Shown piece by piece: positions 55,692 through 63,832 of a DNA stretch of 64,000 bases (positions within the stretch are counted from its first letter, which is position 1; each line of letters begins with the position of its first letter). The stretch comes from Faecalispora anaeroviscerum (GTDB taxonomy: Bacteria > Bacillota > Clostridia > Oscillospirales > Acutalibacteraceae), in NCBI RefSeq assembly GCF_947568225.1, contig NZ_CANOOQ010000001.1, forward strand, positions 186,001-250,000, read 5' to 3'. The position numbers and the translations under genes were made by a program. The notes below the pieces were generated by a model that did not search any database, was not told where the DNA came from, and saw only the letters and a list, made by a program, of their open reading frames with translations.

Positions 55692-57080
55692 TTACAGGAA
55701 CAGGTCCCGTTCCCCGGCACGCATGCGCTCAATGTTCCGGCGTACGATTCTCTGCACATTCGGGTTTTCGATTTTGTTCAGCTCGTTCTCCAGCAGATGC
55801 CCTCCCATTTCGGTCAGCTCCGGGTCGCCGTAATCGAGCATGTACTCCAACAGCGTCATCAGCGCGTTGGGAGTACAGGTGTTCTGAATGGTTCCGCTTT
55901 TCGCCAGCTGCATAAAGCGGTCGCCGGTGCGGCCCTGCCGGTAGCAGGCGGTACAATAACTGGGAATATACCCGTTTTCAATCAGGGTCTTAATCACCTC
56001 GAGCGGGCGGCGCTCATCCGAAAGCTGGAACTGGCCTGATACCGCCTCGTGCGGGGAATCCTCTTCCTGCTTGTACCCGCCGATTTCGGTGTTGGAACCG
56101 GCGCTGATCTGCGACACCCCGTAGCGCAGCACCTCGTCACGCATTTCTGCCGATTCGCGTGTAGACATGATAATGCCGGTGTAGGGCACGGCGATCCGCA
56201 GAATAGCTACCAGATGCTTAAAGGTATCATCATCCACCAGATGCGGAAAATCCTTCAGGCTCATGCCCTCGGCCTGCTTTAAGCGAGGCATGGAGATCGT
56301 GTGGAAGCCCACGCCGAAGCGTTCTTCCAAATGTGCGTTGTGCATCATCAGGCCGAGCACCTCAAATTTGGGGTCATACAGGCCGAACAGCACGCCCGCG
56401 CCCACATCCTCAATCCCCGCTTCCATCGCGCGGTCGAACGCGGTCAGGTGGTAGTCGTAATTGCTCTTGCGACAGTGGGGATGCATTGCCTCATAGGTGG
56501 GCTTATGGTAGGTTTCCTGGAACAGAATGTAAGTGCCGATGCCCTTTTCGTGGAGCATCCGGTATTCCTCCACCGTGGTGGCGGCAATATTGACGTTGAC
56601 GCGGCGGATGCTGCCGTTGTCGAGCTTCGTGTCGTAGATGGCGTCGAGCGCGTCCAGAATGTACTGAAGATCACAGTTTTGAGGGTCTTCTCCAGCCTCA
56701 AGAGCAAGGCGCTTGTGGCCCATGCGCTCCAGTACGCGAACCTCCTGCTGAATTTCCTCGCGGGTCAGGCGGCGGCGCGGCATCTCGTTGCAGCGCTGAA
56801 AGCCGCAGTAAACGCAGTTATTCACACAGTAATTCGAAACATACAGCGGTGCAAACAGTACCACCCGGTTGCCGTAGATTTTTTTCTTGATGTCCCCGGC
56901 GGTGCGATAAATCCGCTCTAAAAGCTCCGGCTCGGTGATTTCAAGCAGCAGCGCGATATCCAGATAATCCAAGGTTTCTCCGTTTTCCGCACGGCAAACG
57001 GCGGCTTCGCGCTGTTCATGGGTACTGCTTTTTGCCTGCTCCAGTAATTGATAGATTAGGTCATGATCCAACTGCATCAT
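55692..57080 (-). CDS. hydG: [FeFe]-hydrogenase maturase HydG
   Basis: HydG is a radical SAM tyrosine lyase that makes CO and CN ligands for the H cluster. The [4Fe-4S] site is YCVNNCVYCG (CxxxCxxC, near residue 90). The later THSE-like part HAVLEERFGVGFHTISMPRL-type segments and ASCYTACYRQGRTGDRFM with Cys-x2-Cys near the C-terminus bind the auxiliary cluster. ATG 57080 after TGGAGGACGC is the start; the frame extends to 57107. The length of 462 residues is typical. It overlaps hydE by 20 bases and is the last gene of the operon regulator-hydF-hydE-hydG on the minus strand. Confidence 0.96.
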   Translation of the reverse strand: MMQLDHDLIYQLLEQAKSSTHEQREAAVCRAENGETLDYLDIALLLEITEPELLERIYRTAGDIKKKIYGNRVVLFAPLYVSNYCVNNCVYCGFQRCNEMPRRRLTREEIQQEVRVLERMGHKRLALEAGEDPQNCDLQYILDALDAIYDTKLDNGSIRRVNVNIAATTVEEYRMLHEKGIGTYILFQETYHKPTYEAMHPHCRKSNYDYHLTAFDRAMEAGIEDVGAGVLFGLYDPKFEVLGLMMHNAHLEERFGVGFHTISMPRLKQAEGMSLKDFPHLVDDDTFKHLVAILRIAVPYTGIIMSTRESAEMRDEVLRYGVSQISAGSNTEIGGYKQEEDSPHEAVSGQFQLSDERRPLEVIKTLIENGYIPSYCTACYRQGRTGDRFMQLAKSGTIQNTCTPNALMTLLEYMLDYGDPELTEMGGHLLENELNKIENPNVQRIVRRNIERMRAGERDLFL

Positions 57081-58107
57081 GCTGCGTCCTCCATTCTTTA
57101 TGGTCACCCCGGCTCACCGTAAGGCGGAATCCGGCCCGCTCCACGCGGCCCTGAATGCAGAAGCGGCACTCCGCCGCTTCGTCGCCGGTACAAATTTTAT
57201 TGTCATACAGCAAATATTTTTTTCGAACATCCGTAGGGGATAGATTCGGCATTACCACATTCGCGCCTGCCTTCAGCGCCTTTTCCCGCCCGAGCGGGTC
57301 GAGTGTGCCCACCGCCGTGGTGGCGGGTAGGAGCGCTGTGGGCAGCAGTACCCGCAGCATTGCGAGCATCAAAAGGGTCTGTTCCACCGTGCCGGAAGGG
57401 AACGTGCCGAATGGCGTATCCGTTTGTGGAATAAACGGCCCGATACCCACCATATGCGGCTGCAGTTCCTGCAAAAACCGCAGGTCGTCCGCGAGGTATT
57501 CCGGAGTCTGAAATGGAGAGCCCACCATGAATCCCGCCCCTACCTGATAGCCGATGTCGCGCAGATCCCAAAGACATCGCTTGCGGTTCTCGGGGGACAT
57601 GGCGGACGGGTGCAGCTTTCGGTAATGCTCGTCATTTGCGGTTTCGTGGCGCAGCAGGTAGCGCTGTGCGCCCGCGTTGTAAAAGCGCTGGTACGATTCG
57701 CGGCTGCGCTCGCCGATGGAAAGGGTCACGGCACAGTCTGGGTGTGTGGTGCGAATGGAATACACCATGTGTTCCATTCGATCGTCGGTAAAGTAAGGGT
57801 CTTCGCCGCCCTGCAGCACAAAGGTGCGGTAGCCAAGCTCCCAGCCCAGTGAACAGCAGTCCAGTATCTGGCGCTCGGTCAGGCGGTAACGCTGTGCGTA
57901 TGGGTTGCTGTGGCGAATGCCGCAGTACAGGCAGTCATTCTTGCAGTAGTTGGTGAATTCGATCAGGCCGCGGGTGTAAACCTCGTTGTCGTAAGAAAGG
58001 CGGCGAAGGCGGTCGGCCTCCCGCATCAGTTCTGCATAGTCGGTTCCTCCGCCGTCGCGGATGAATTCCGCCAGCTCCGCGCGGGTCATACGGGAAAGGT
58101 TACGCAT
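57061..58107 (-). CDS. hydE: [FeFe]-hydrogenase maturase HydE
   Basis: HydE is a radical SAM enzyme that acts with HydG and HydF in building the H-cluster dithiomethylamine bridge. The cluster site is YCKNDCLYCG (CxxxCxxC, about residue 54). Further family features are LQGGEDPYFTDDRM, LRHETANDEHYRKLHP and VGIGPFIPQTDTPFG. The length of 348 residues and the position between hydF and hydG agree. ATG 58107 after AAAGGAGGGAAG is a strong start, and it overlaps hydF by 8 bases. The hydrogenase itself is not in this window. Confidence 0.96.
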   Translation of the reverse strand: MRNLSRMTRAELAEFIRDGGGTDYAELMREADRLRRLSYDNEVYTRGLIEFTNYCKNDCLYCGIRHSNPYAQRYRLTERQILDCCSLGWELGYRTFVLQGGEDPYFTDDRMEHMVYSIRTTHPDCAVTLSIGERSRESYQRFYNAGAQRYLLRHETANDEHYRKLHPSAMSPENRKRCLWDLRDIGYQVGAGFMVGSPFQTPEYLADDLRFLQELQPHMVGIGPFIPQTDTPFGTFPSGTVEQTLLMLAMLRVLLPTALLPATTAVGTLDPLGREKALKAGANVVMPNLSPTDVRKKYLLYDNKICTGDEAAECRFCIQGRVERAGFRLTVSRGDHKEWRTQHDAVGS

Positions 58108-59302
58108 AGCTTCCCTCCTTTATGTGAGTTTCGGGGATTGGTTGAAGCACGCGGTCAAGAATACCGGTCACATAGGCAATCAGGACGCCGTAGTTCACGA
58201 TCGGCACCTCGGCCTCCCGCGCCTGACGGATGCGGCTGAGCATTTCGGAACGGTTGATCATGCACGCGCCGCAGTGTACAACGAGCGCGTATTCCGGCAG
58301 CTGCTTGGTGTAGCCGAGGCCGGAAGAAAAATCGAAGTGCAGCTCTTTTCCGGTTTTCTGCCGCAGCCAGCGCGGAATTTTCACCTTGCCAATATCATCC
58401 TCCTGCCGGTGGTGCGTGCAAGCCTCGGCAATCAGGATACGGTCACCGTCTTGCAGTGCGGCAATCGCTCTCGCACCTGCTGCAAGCTCTGAAAGATCGC
58501 CCTTGGCGCGGGCAAATAGAATGGAGAACGAGGTCAGCGGCATGTCCGGTGGCAGAAGCTCCGCCACATGGGCAAAGGCCTGTGAATCGGTAATCACCAG
58601 AGCGGGCGGAGCCGAGAGCGCGGCAAGCGCTGCGGGGATTTCCTCCGGCTGCACGACCAGAGCGGGCACGCCCAGCTCGAGCAAAGCACGCAGCACCTGC
58701 TGCTGGGGCAAAATCAGCCGCCCTTTGGGCGCGGAGGAGTCAATCGGCGTTACCAGCAGTACAAGCTCACCGGGGGAAATAAGACCGTCCAGCAGGCCCG
58801 GGGCTTTCTGCTGCGGCTTTGCATTCGACAAAACCTGAATCAGCTGTTCCATCCCCAGCCCGGTTTGAGCAGAAACCGCAATTGCGCCTTCCGGCGCGGG
58901 AAGAGAGTTTAAATCGCTTTTGTTCCACACGAGAATCACCGGAAGGCCGCGCTGTCGGAGCTGCCGTAGAAAATCTTCCTCCTCGGTGTCAAGGCCGCTC
59001 TCGGCGTCCGCCACATATACGGCGATGTCCGTTCTGCCCAGCACCTCCAAGGATTTTTCGCGCCGCAGCGCGCCCAGCTCACCGGTGTCGTCGAGCCCGG
59101 CGGTGTCGATCAGTACACATGGCCCCAGCGGGAACAGCTCAATGCTTTTATACACGGGGTCAGTCGTCGTGCCACGCTGGTCAGACACAATGGCGGTGTT
59201 TTGGCCGGTGAGCGCGTTGATCAGGCTGGATTTTCCGGCATTTCTCCTGCCAAACAGTGCAATATGGGTGCTCACGGATCGTGGGGCCTGAGTTTGCTCC
59301 AT
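58100..59302 (-). CDS. hydF: [FeFe]-hydrogenase maturation GTPase HydF
   Basis: HydF is the scaffold GTPase on which the H-cluster precursor is assembled. The N-terminal GTPase has FGRRNAGKSSLINALTG (G1), TTDPV (G2-like), DTAGLDD (G3) and NKSD (G4). The middle is a dimerisation domain, and the C-terminus has the Fe-S binding residues in EACTHHRQED and VVHCGACM. The length of 400 residues is typical. The start ATG 59302 directly follows the TGA of the regulator gene, with GGAGGTTTCC upstream, so the two are coupled. Confidence 0.96.
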   Translation of the reverse strand: MEQTQAPRSVSTHIALFGRRNAGKSSLINALTGQNTAIVSDQRGTTTDPVYKSIELFPLGPCVLIDTAGLDDTGELGALRREKSLEVLGRTDIAVYVADAESGLDTEEEDFLRQLRQRGLPVILVWNKSDLNSLPAPEGAIAVSAQTGLGMEQLIQVLSNAKPQQKAPGLLDGLISPGELVLLVTPIDSSAPKGRLILPQQQVLRALLELGVPALVVQPEEIPAALAALSAPPALVITDSQAFAHVAELLPPDMPLTSFSILFARAKGDLSELAAGARAIAALQDGDRILIAEACTHHRQEDDIGKVKIPRWLRQKTGKELHFDFSSGLGYTKQLPEYALVVHCGACMINRSEMLSRIRQAREAEVPIVNYGVLIAYVTGILDRVLQPIPETHIKEGSYA

Positions 59303-59557
59303 TCAGGAAACCTCCTTTTTCGAAATTGAAGTCTTAACGGTCACATGCTCCAGTCTGCCGAGGCGTCCTGTCAGACTGTTGATCTCGTCAGTGCTGCTGA
59401 TGACCACCAGAGAAATCACGGCCATGTTCTCCTCCGGCATGGGGATTCCCATGCGGCCCTTAACGATGCCCTGAAAAGAAGAGATCACCTGATTAAATTC
59501 CTGCTGGCAAAGATTTGGCTGCTCCAAAATGGCGCTGATCACGGCGACGCGGTTCAT
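59303..59557 (-). CDS. Iron-only hydrogenase system regulator (TM1266-type ACT-like)
   Basis: An 84-residue ACT-like protein of the family always found with hyd genes in Clostridia and Thermotoga. It begins MNRVAVISAILEQPNLCQQEFNQVISSFQGIVKGRMGIPMPEENMAVISLVV. The two-layer alpha/beta ACT fold and its first place in the operon suggest a regulatory role in hydrogenase maturation, but no mechanism is shown. ATG 59557 follows AGGAGGAATGTG. It is the first gene after the structured leader, and its stop codon abuts the hydF start. Confidence 0.9.
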   Translation of the reverse strand: MNRVAVISAILEQPNLCQQEFNQVISSFQGIVKGRMGIPMPEENMAVISLVVISSTDEINSLTGRLGRLEHVTVKTSISKKEVS

Positions 59558-59834
59558 AGCACATTCCTCCTGTAAAATTTTGACCCGTTGCCGCCATCAA
59601 ACACGGCGAACGGATACTTCGGAATCTTGTCGTTCCACAATGAAAAAAGCCTTTCCGAAAAATCGGAAAGGCTTCTGGGTCTGATCAAAGCGCAACAAAA
59701 CAGACGGCCCGTTCAAAAAAGAGGGCTATCAATCCGTTTCTTTCAGATCAGCGATGCTTTTCCGTCAGATTCGTTTTCTGTGGGATTCGATCCGGCACAT
59801 CCGCAAAAAAATTCTTGACGGAAATGGCGGGTTT
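59558..59834 (-). promoter_or_regulatory. Structured 5' leader of the hyd operon, candidate cis-regulatory RNA
   Basis: The transcript from the promoter at 59841-59869 would carry 277 bases before the first gene. TTTCCGTCA (5' arm, 59816-59824) pairs exactly with TGACGGAAA (59759-59767). Next, CTGATC pairs with GATCAG, and within it AAACGGA with TCTGTTT and GCCC with GGGC. An intrinsic terminator follows at 59643-59674. Because the 3' arm of the first stem (CGGAAAAGC) could also pair with the terminator's left arm (GCCTTTCCG), a switch between termination and readthrough is possible. It may instead be an independent RNA of about 190 bases. Confidence 0.6.
59643..59674 (-). terminator. Intrinsic terminator inside the hyd leader
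   Basis: On the minus strand AAGCCTTTCCGA and TCGGAAAGGCTT pair around a short T-rich loop, followed by TTTT. It lies 86 bases upstream of the first gene of the operon, so readthrough must occur for expression from the promoter found here. Confidence 0.85.
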
Positions 59835-59840
59835 GGCCTT

Positions 59841-59869
59841 ATTATAAAGAGAATCGGGCAGATTGTCAA
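59841..59869 (-). promoter_or_regulatory. Consensus SigA promoter of the hyd leader
   Basis: On the minus strand TTGACA, 17 bases, TATAAT: a perfect match to the vegetative consensus. The region between it and the next plus-strand gene at 60068 has no other feature. Confidence 0.9.
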
Positions 59870-60067
59870 CTAATTGACAGACAAAATTAGAATTCAGACA
59901 GCTGTGCCGATGCGCAATGAGTTGCTTTATGAACAAGACGAAGAGAGCTATTTGCTAGAGGCGGTTTTCGCCCTCTCAATCGCCGGGCGGCTGACCACCC
60001 GGATTAGCACTCCGCCTTGGTCCGGGTCATATACTGTCAGAAGAAGCTGATTTCAACAAGGGGGAGA

Positions 60068-61171
60068 ATGCGATTGGGTCAATATAAAGTTTGTGTGTAT
60101 GCGATCAGTAAAAATGAGGAGCAGTTTGTCGACCGCTGGATGGATTCTGTCAGTGAAGCTGATCTGGTTATTGTGGTCGATACCGGCTCGGCAGATAACA
60201 CAGTTAAACAGCTTCGAGAGCGCGGAGCGACAGTCTATGAAGAGCAAATCATTCCCTGGCGGTTTGACGAAGCGCGAAACCTTGCGCTTCGCTATGTTCC
60301 CGAGGACGTAGACATCTGTGTGTCGATTGACTTGGATGAAATCCACGAACCTGGGTGGAGAGAGGTCTTGGAATCCGCCTGGAGTCCGGAGTATACCCGC
60401 GCAAAATACCCGTATATCTGGAGTCATCGTTCCGACGGTATGCCCGATCAAAAATACCAGAGAGAAAAGATTCACCGGCGGCATAATTTTCACTGGATAC
60501 ACCCTGTACATGAGATTTTGGAATTCACCGGAGAAGGCGGAGAAAACGAGGTGTGGATCGAGGAACTCGTTCTTCACCATTACCCGGATGTTACAAAGCC
60601 CAGAAGCCTATACTTGCCCTTGCTGGAACTTTCGGTAAAAGAGAACCCATCTGACGACAGAGCTATGTTCTGGCTTGGCCGGGAATACCTGTATTACCAA
60701 AAATACAATTCTGCAGTTGAAACGCTGAAAGAATATTTAAAGCTCCCTACGGCAAGGTGGAACGAAGAGAGAAGTGCCGCCATGCGTTTTATTGCGCAGA
60801 GCTATGAACAATTACAGGATGGCAAGGCCGCCGCAACATGGCTGTTCCGCGCGATGGAGGAATGCCCTGCAGTGCGCGAGCCTTATCTGGGGTTTGCCAG
60901 ATTGGCTTATGGGGAACAAAATTGGCCGATGGTATATGCTATGGTGAAGTTAGGGCTGGCGATTACAAAGAAAAGCGGAAGCTACCTGATGGAGCCGGAG
61001 TGCTGGGGTGCAGAGCTGTATGATCTGGGAGCTGTCTCCGCCTATTATTTGGGCCTGTATCAAAAAGCGGAGGATTATGCGGAAACGGCCTTCCAAATGC
61101 GCCCGGCGGATGAACGGCTGAAATCCAATCTGGAGTTGATTCGGAAAACAGTGCAGGAGCAGGCCGGTTAA
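60068..61171 (+). CDS. Family 2 glycosyltransferase with C-terminal TPR-like repeats
   Basis: A 367-residue GT-A fold glycosyltransferase. The N-terminal part has VCVYAISKNEEQFVDRWMDSVSEADLVIVVDTGSADNTV and ISIDLDEIHEPG (the DxD metal motif in DLDE), and later WIHPVHEILEFTGE, as in glycosyltransferases of the SPBc2/SunS type. The C-terminal 170 residues are helical repeats resembling TPR. ATG 60068 after GGGGGAG is preferred over the longer frame from 60017. Substrate and acceptor are unknown. It could modify protein or surface glycans; no gene nearby specifies which. Confidence 0.9.
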   Translation: MRLGQYKVCVYAISKNEEQFVDRWMDSVSEADLVIVVDTGSADNTVKQLRERGATVYEEQIIPWRFDEARNLALRYVPEDVDICVSIDLDEIHEPGWREVLESAWSPEYTRAKYPYIWSHRSDGMPDQKYQREKIHRRHNFHWIHPVHEILEFTGEGGENEVWIEELVLHHYPDVTKPRSLYLPLLELSVKENPSDDRAMFWLGREYLYYQKYNSAVETLKEYLKLPTARWNEERSAAMRFIAQSYEQLQDGKAAATWLFRAMEECPAVREPYLGFARLAYGEQNWPMVYAMVKLGLAITKKSGSYLMEPECWGAELYDLGAVSAYYLGLYQKAEDYAETAFQMRPADERLKSNLELIRKTVQEQAG

Positions 61172-61368
61172 GTCCGCTGCAAAAATTTTTGATAAAGGGA
61201 AAGCACCGGGAGCGTGAGGACCAGCCGGTGACCCAAGCGCTAGGGATGCTACATGGTTGTCCGGAGAAGCTCGTAAGCCGTGTTGCTGGTTGGTGGTCGT
61301 TATCATACTTACGGCAATCGTCAGGAGATAGACTACCAGATTTTGGTGGAAGTAAATTTATACAAAAA

Positions 61369-61405
61369 GCTGTGGCGGCCTCCTGGATGGCCGCCACAGC
61401 TTTTT
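61369..61405. terminator. Bidirectional intrinsic terminator
   Basis: GCTGTGGCGGCC and GGCCGCCACAGC, a perfect 12-bp stem with an 8-base loop and TTTTT on plus. On minus it lies 7 bases after the ferredoxin stop. Confidence 0.92.
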
Positions 61406-61411
61406 CAGAAA

Positions 61412-61600
61412 TTATTCTACCGTGATAACGGAAACCGGACACCCTTCTTGTGCTTCCACGGCAGTAGCCTCCGCGTTCTCCGGAACATCCTCCTGATAAA
61501 CCTCCGCTACGCCGTCATCTGCCATACGAAACACTTCAGGACAGGTCTCTGCGCAGAGACCGCAGGAAATACAACCCGATCTGTCGAGCTTTGCTTGCAT
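61412..61600 (-). CDS. Single-cluster [4Fe-4S] ferredoxin
   Basis: A 62-residue ferredoxin: CISCGLCAETCP (CxxCxxCxxxCP) near residue 10 and the distant Cys in EGCPVS complete one [4Fe-4S] cluster. This is the small monocluster type that transfers electrons at low potential. ATG 61600 after AAGAAAGG gives the family length; the frame from 61645 is longer and lacks support. It has its own terminator. The nearby hyd operon might use it as an electron partner, but that is only proximity. Confidence 0.93.
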   Translation of the reverse strand: MQAKLDRSGCISCGLCAETCPEVFRMADDGVAEVYQEDVPENAEATAVEAQEGCPVSVITVE

Positions 61601-61884
61601 AAAAACATCCTTTCTTTTTGTGACATCAATTGAAATTCTTTCCATTTAGCGCTGAATAAATACCAGGTTTCCTTTATTTTACAGCAGGGGTGTGAGATTT
61701 ACCAGATAGTCCGAAGATATTTTCTCCCTATATGAAAAAATCATACTGTATTCGAAGTTGTCTGTAAATACGGAAAGAATAAAAAGAATGCGCCAAAGAA
61801 AAGAAAGAGTGTTATAATACGAAGCAGAGCTTCAGGCGGCTGTGAGCTATAGAATCATCTAAAGAAAAGTAACGGGAGGAAACG

Positions 61885-62910
61885 ATGCCGATGAAACAGG
61901 AAAAAACATCTGGAATTTCCGAAGAGTGGCCGTCGATCGAGATTTTTGATTACAGTGTGGACACATGCAATATTTTCTTTTGGGATTTTTTGTCCTCGCC
62001 TCGGCTGAATTCTCTGGCTGATATTGCAGACGGGCATGTGCGATGGATTAATGTGGACGGCCCATGCAGCGAGGGGCTTTTAAATGAGATCGGCAGTGTT
62101 TTTCACATTCATCCGCTGGCGATCCACAATCTTCGCAATCAATTCCAGCGAGCCAAAGTAGAAGAATACGATGGATTCCTTTCCATCGTAACCAAGATGA
62201 TTTATTTTACAGATGACATCCTGACGGTAGAACACACCAATATTCTGCTTGGTCACAATTATGTTCTTACTTTTGGGGATACTAAGGGGGATGTGTTCGA
62301 AAATATCCGCAGGCGCATTCAGGCCGATATGCGTGTGCGCTCTGCGGGGGCCGATCATTTGGCCTATTTGCTGCTGGATGCTATCGTCGACGGTTATTTC
62401 GATGCGCTCGAAACGATCGGCGGGCAGATCGACGACCTGGAAGACAGTATTATGGAAAAAACCACGAAACAGCATTTGCTGCAAATCCGCACAATCAAGA
62501 AAGACCTTCTGCGGGTCAACCGGCATATCTGGCCGCTGCGCAACGTGGCCTCCCTCATGGATAAGGAATCGAGTGAGCTGATTCATCCTGAAACGGAACC
62601 GTATCTGCGGGATGTTTACAATCATATTGTGCAGGCCATCGATTCTACGGAAACTTACCGTGATCTGCTTTCCGGCCTTGCTGACCTGCACTTTTCAAAT
62701 ATCAGCTACCGGATGAATGAAATCATGAAGGTGCTGACGATCATCTCCACTATCTTTATCCCGCTCACTTTTATCGTGGGCGTGTATGGAATGAATTTTA
62801 AATATATGCCCGAACTGAACCAGCCGTGGGGGTATCCCGCCATTTGGGTAGTCATGGTTGCCGTCAGCATCGTAATGCTCCTATTTTTTCGAAAGAAAAA
62901 ATGGCTGTAA
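61885..62910 (+). CDS. corA: CorA-family magnesium/divalent cation transporter
   Basis: CorA transports Mg2+ through a pentameric channel. The C-terminus has the two transmembrane helices (about residues 282-303 and 316-336) with the signature YGMNF between them. The N-terminal cytoplasmic domain contains LLNEIGSVFHIHPLAIHNLRNQFQRAKVEEYDGFLSIVTKM and the long alpha-helical stalk IRTIKKDLLRVNRHIWPLRNV. It starts at ATG 61885 after ACGGGAGGAAACG. A TGTTATAAT extended -10 lies near 61810-61818. The length of 341 residues is typical. No M-box riboswitch is recognised upstream. Confidence 0.94.
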   Translation: MPMKQEKTSGISEEWPSIEIFDYSVDTCNIFFWDFLSSPRLNSLADIADGHVRWINVDGPCSEGLLNEIGSVFHIHPLAIHNLRNQFQRAKVEEYDGFLSIVTKMIYFTDDILTVEHTNILLGHNYVLTFGDTKGDVFENIRRRIQADMRVRSAGADHLAYLLLDAIVDGYFDALETIGGQIDDLEDSIMEKTTKQHLLQIRTIKKDLLRVNRHIWPLRNVASLMDKESSELIHPETEPYLRDVYNHIVQAIDSTETYRDLLSGLADLHFSNISYRMNEIMKVLTIISTIFIPLTFIVGVYGMNFKYMPELNQPWGYPAIWVVMVAVSIVMLLFFRKKKWL

Positions 62911-63005
62911 AAGCTACAAAAACACATAATATTTTATTTATGGGACATTCTATGCTATATAATGTCATTAAACAAAAATTAAATTATGAAAGTAGATGAA
63001 ATGAT

Positions 63006-63290
63006 ATGGGCATTATTACATGGATTGTATTAGGTGCATTAGCAGGATGGATAGCAAGTATGATAGTTGGTAAAAATTCAGAAATGGGGGCATTTGCAAA
63101 TGTGTGCATCGGTGTTGCCGGTGCGTTTATAGGAGGGTTCATATTTAACATGATTACCGGTGTAGGATTTACCGGATTTAATATTTGGAGCTTAGTTGTA
63201 GCAACAATAGGATCAATCATTTTGTTGTTAATTATTAATCTCTTTCAGAAAACAAAACACGATCATGTCGATCAACCAATCAATAGATAA
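63006..63290 (+). CDS. GlsB/YeaQ/YmgE-type small membrane protein
   Basis: A 94-residue protein with three hydrophobic segments: MGIITWIVLGALAGWIASMIVG, ANVCIGVAGAFIGGFIFNMI and SLVVATIGSIILLLIINLF. The GALAGW and GxxGAxxGG patterns are those of the transglycosylase-associated/GlsB family of stress-related membrane proteins. It lies 95 bases after corA with its own -10 (TATAAT near 62958). The DNA is more AT-rich than the neighbours, with TTA and ATA codons, which may indicate transfer. Its role in the envelope is unknown. Confidence 0.88.
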   Translation: MGIITWIVLGALAGWIASMIVGKNSEMGAFANVCIGVAGAFIGGFIFNMITGVGFTGFNIWSLVVATIGSIILLLIINLFQKTKHDHVDQPINR

Positions 63291-63312
63291 CCTCCTCATA
63301 GAGAATAAAACA

Positions 63313-63345
63313 GAAAGCCCGCGGAGATTAGTCCGGCGGGCTTTT
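63313..63345 (+). terminator. Intrinsic terminator after the GlsB-type gene
   Basis: AAAGCCCGC and GCGGGCTTT pair around a 13-base loop, followed by TCTATT. A second hairpin near 63356-63383 (ACTCCGC/GCGGAGT) follows. Confidence 0.75.
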
Positions 63346-63460
63346 CTATTGCTTACTCCGCTGGCTTTGGGCTGGCGGAGTTATTTTATCAAATTCGGGT
63401 GGGAATAGAAGTGGGAATAACAAGACTTTTTATATTACTAGCTGCCACCAAGTGCCATTT

Positions 63461-63506
63461 AAATAAAAAAATAAAGCCCGCAAAAACTTAGCGTTAATGC
63501 GGACTT
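63461..63506 (-). terminator. Intrinsic terminator of the tRNA-Ser genes
   Basis: On the minus strand AAGTCCGCA pairs with TGCGGGCTT (one G-T pair), followed by TATTTTTTTATTT. It lies directly after the CCA end of tRNA-Ser(GCT). Confidence 0.7.
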
Positions 63507-63596
63507 TGGCGGAGAAAAAGGGATTTGAACCCTTGCGCCGGTTACCCGACCTACTCCCTTAGCAGGGGAGCCCCTTCACCACTTGGGTATTTCTCC
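63507..63596 (-). tRNA. tRNA-Ser (anticodon GCT)
   Basis: The minus strand folds as a class II tRNA with acceptor GGAGAAA and TTTCTCC, anticodon loop CTGCTAA (GCT, reads AGC/AGU), a long variable arm and T loop GGTTCAAATCC. Discriminator G and CCA are encoded (63507-63510). It lies downstream of tRNA-Ser(TGA). Confidence 0.96.
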
Positions 63597-63631
63597 GAAT
63601 CTATTTTATTGAAAGCTTATCAAAATATGAA

Positions 63632-63720
63632 TGGCGGAGGGGAAGAGATTCGAACTCTTGGTCCCTTGCGGGATCACTAGTTTTCAAGACTAGCTCCTTA
63701 AACCACTCGGACACCCCTCC
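63632..63720 (-). tRNA. tRNA-Ser (anticodon TGA)
   Basis: Class II tRNA on the minus strand: acceptor GGAGGGG with CCCCTCC, the anticodon stem CTAGT/ACTAG with loop CTTGAAA (anticodon TGA, reads UCN), a long variable arm, T loop AGTTCGAATCT, and encoded CCA (63632-63634). The two tRNA-Ser genes are 35 bases apart and probably cotranscribed. Confidence 0.96.
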
Positions 63721-63832
63721 AACACAAGGTGCGAAAGTTATGATACCACAAGTTGTGTGCTATGTCAATGGATTTTCCTCAAAACCAGGCAAAAAAATGA
63801 CTAATTTAAGCATTTTACCCTTCAAAAATACT

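Noticed and set aside
59643..59834. 6S RNA in front of the hyd operon
   Set aside because: Length fits, but the long closing stem between 5' and 3' ends and the central open bubble are not visible; the structure looks more like a cis-acting leader.
61172..61368. Structured RNA between the glycosyltransferase and ferredoxin genes
   Set aside because: CACCGG/CCGGTG and other short pairings exist, but no promoter, no terminator tied to it and no known motif; the 78-codon frame at 61189 has no support.
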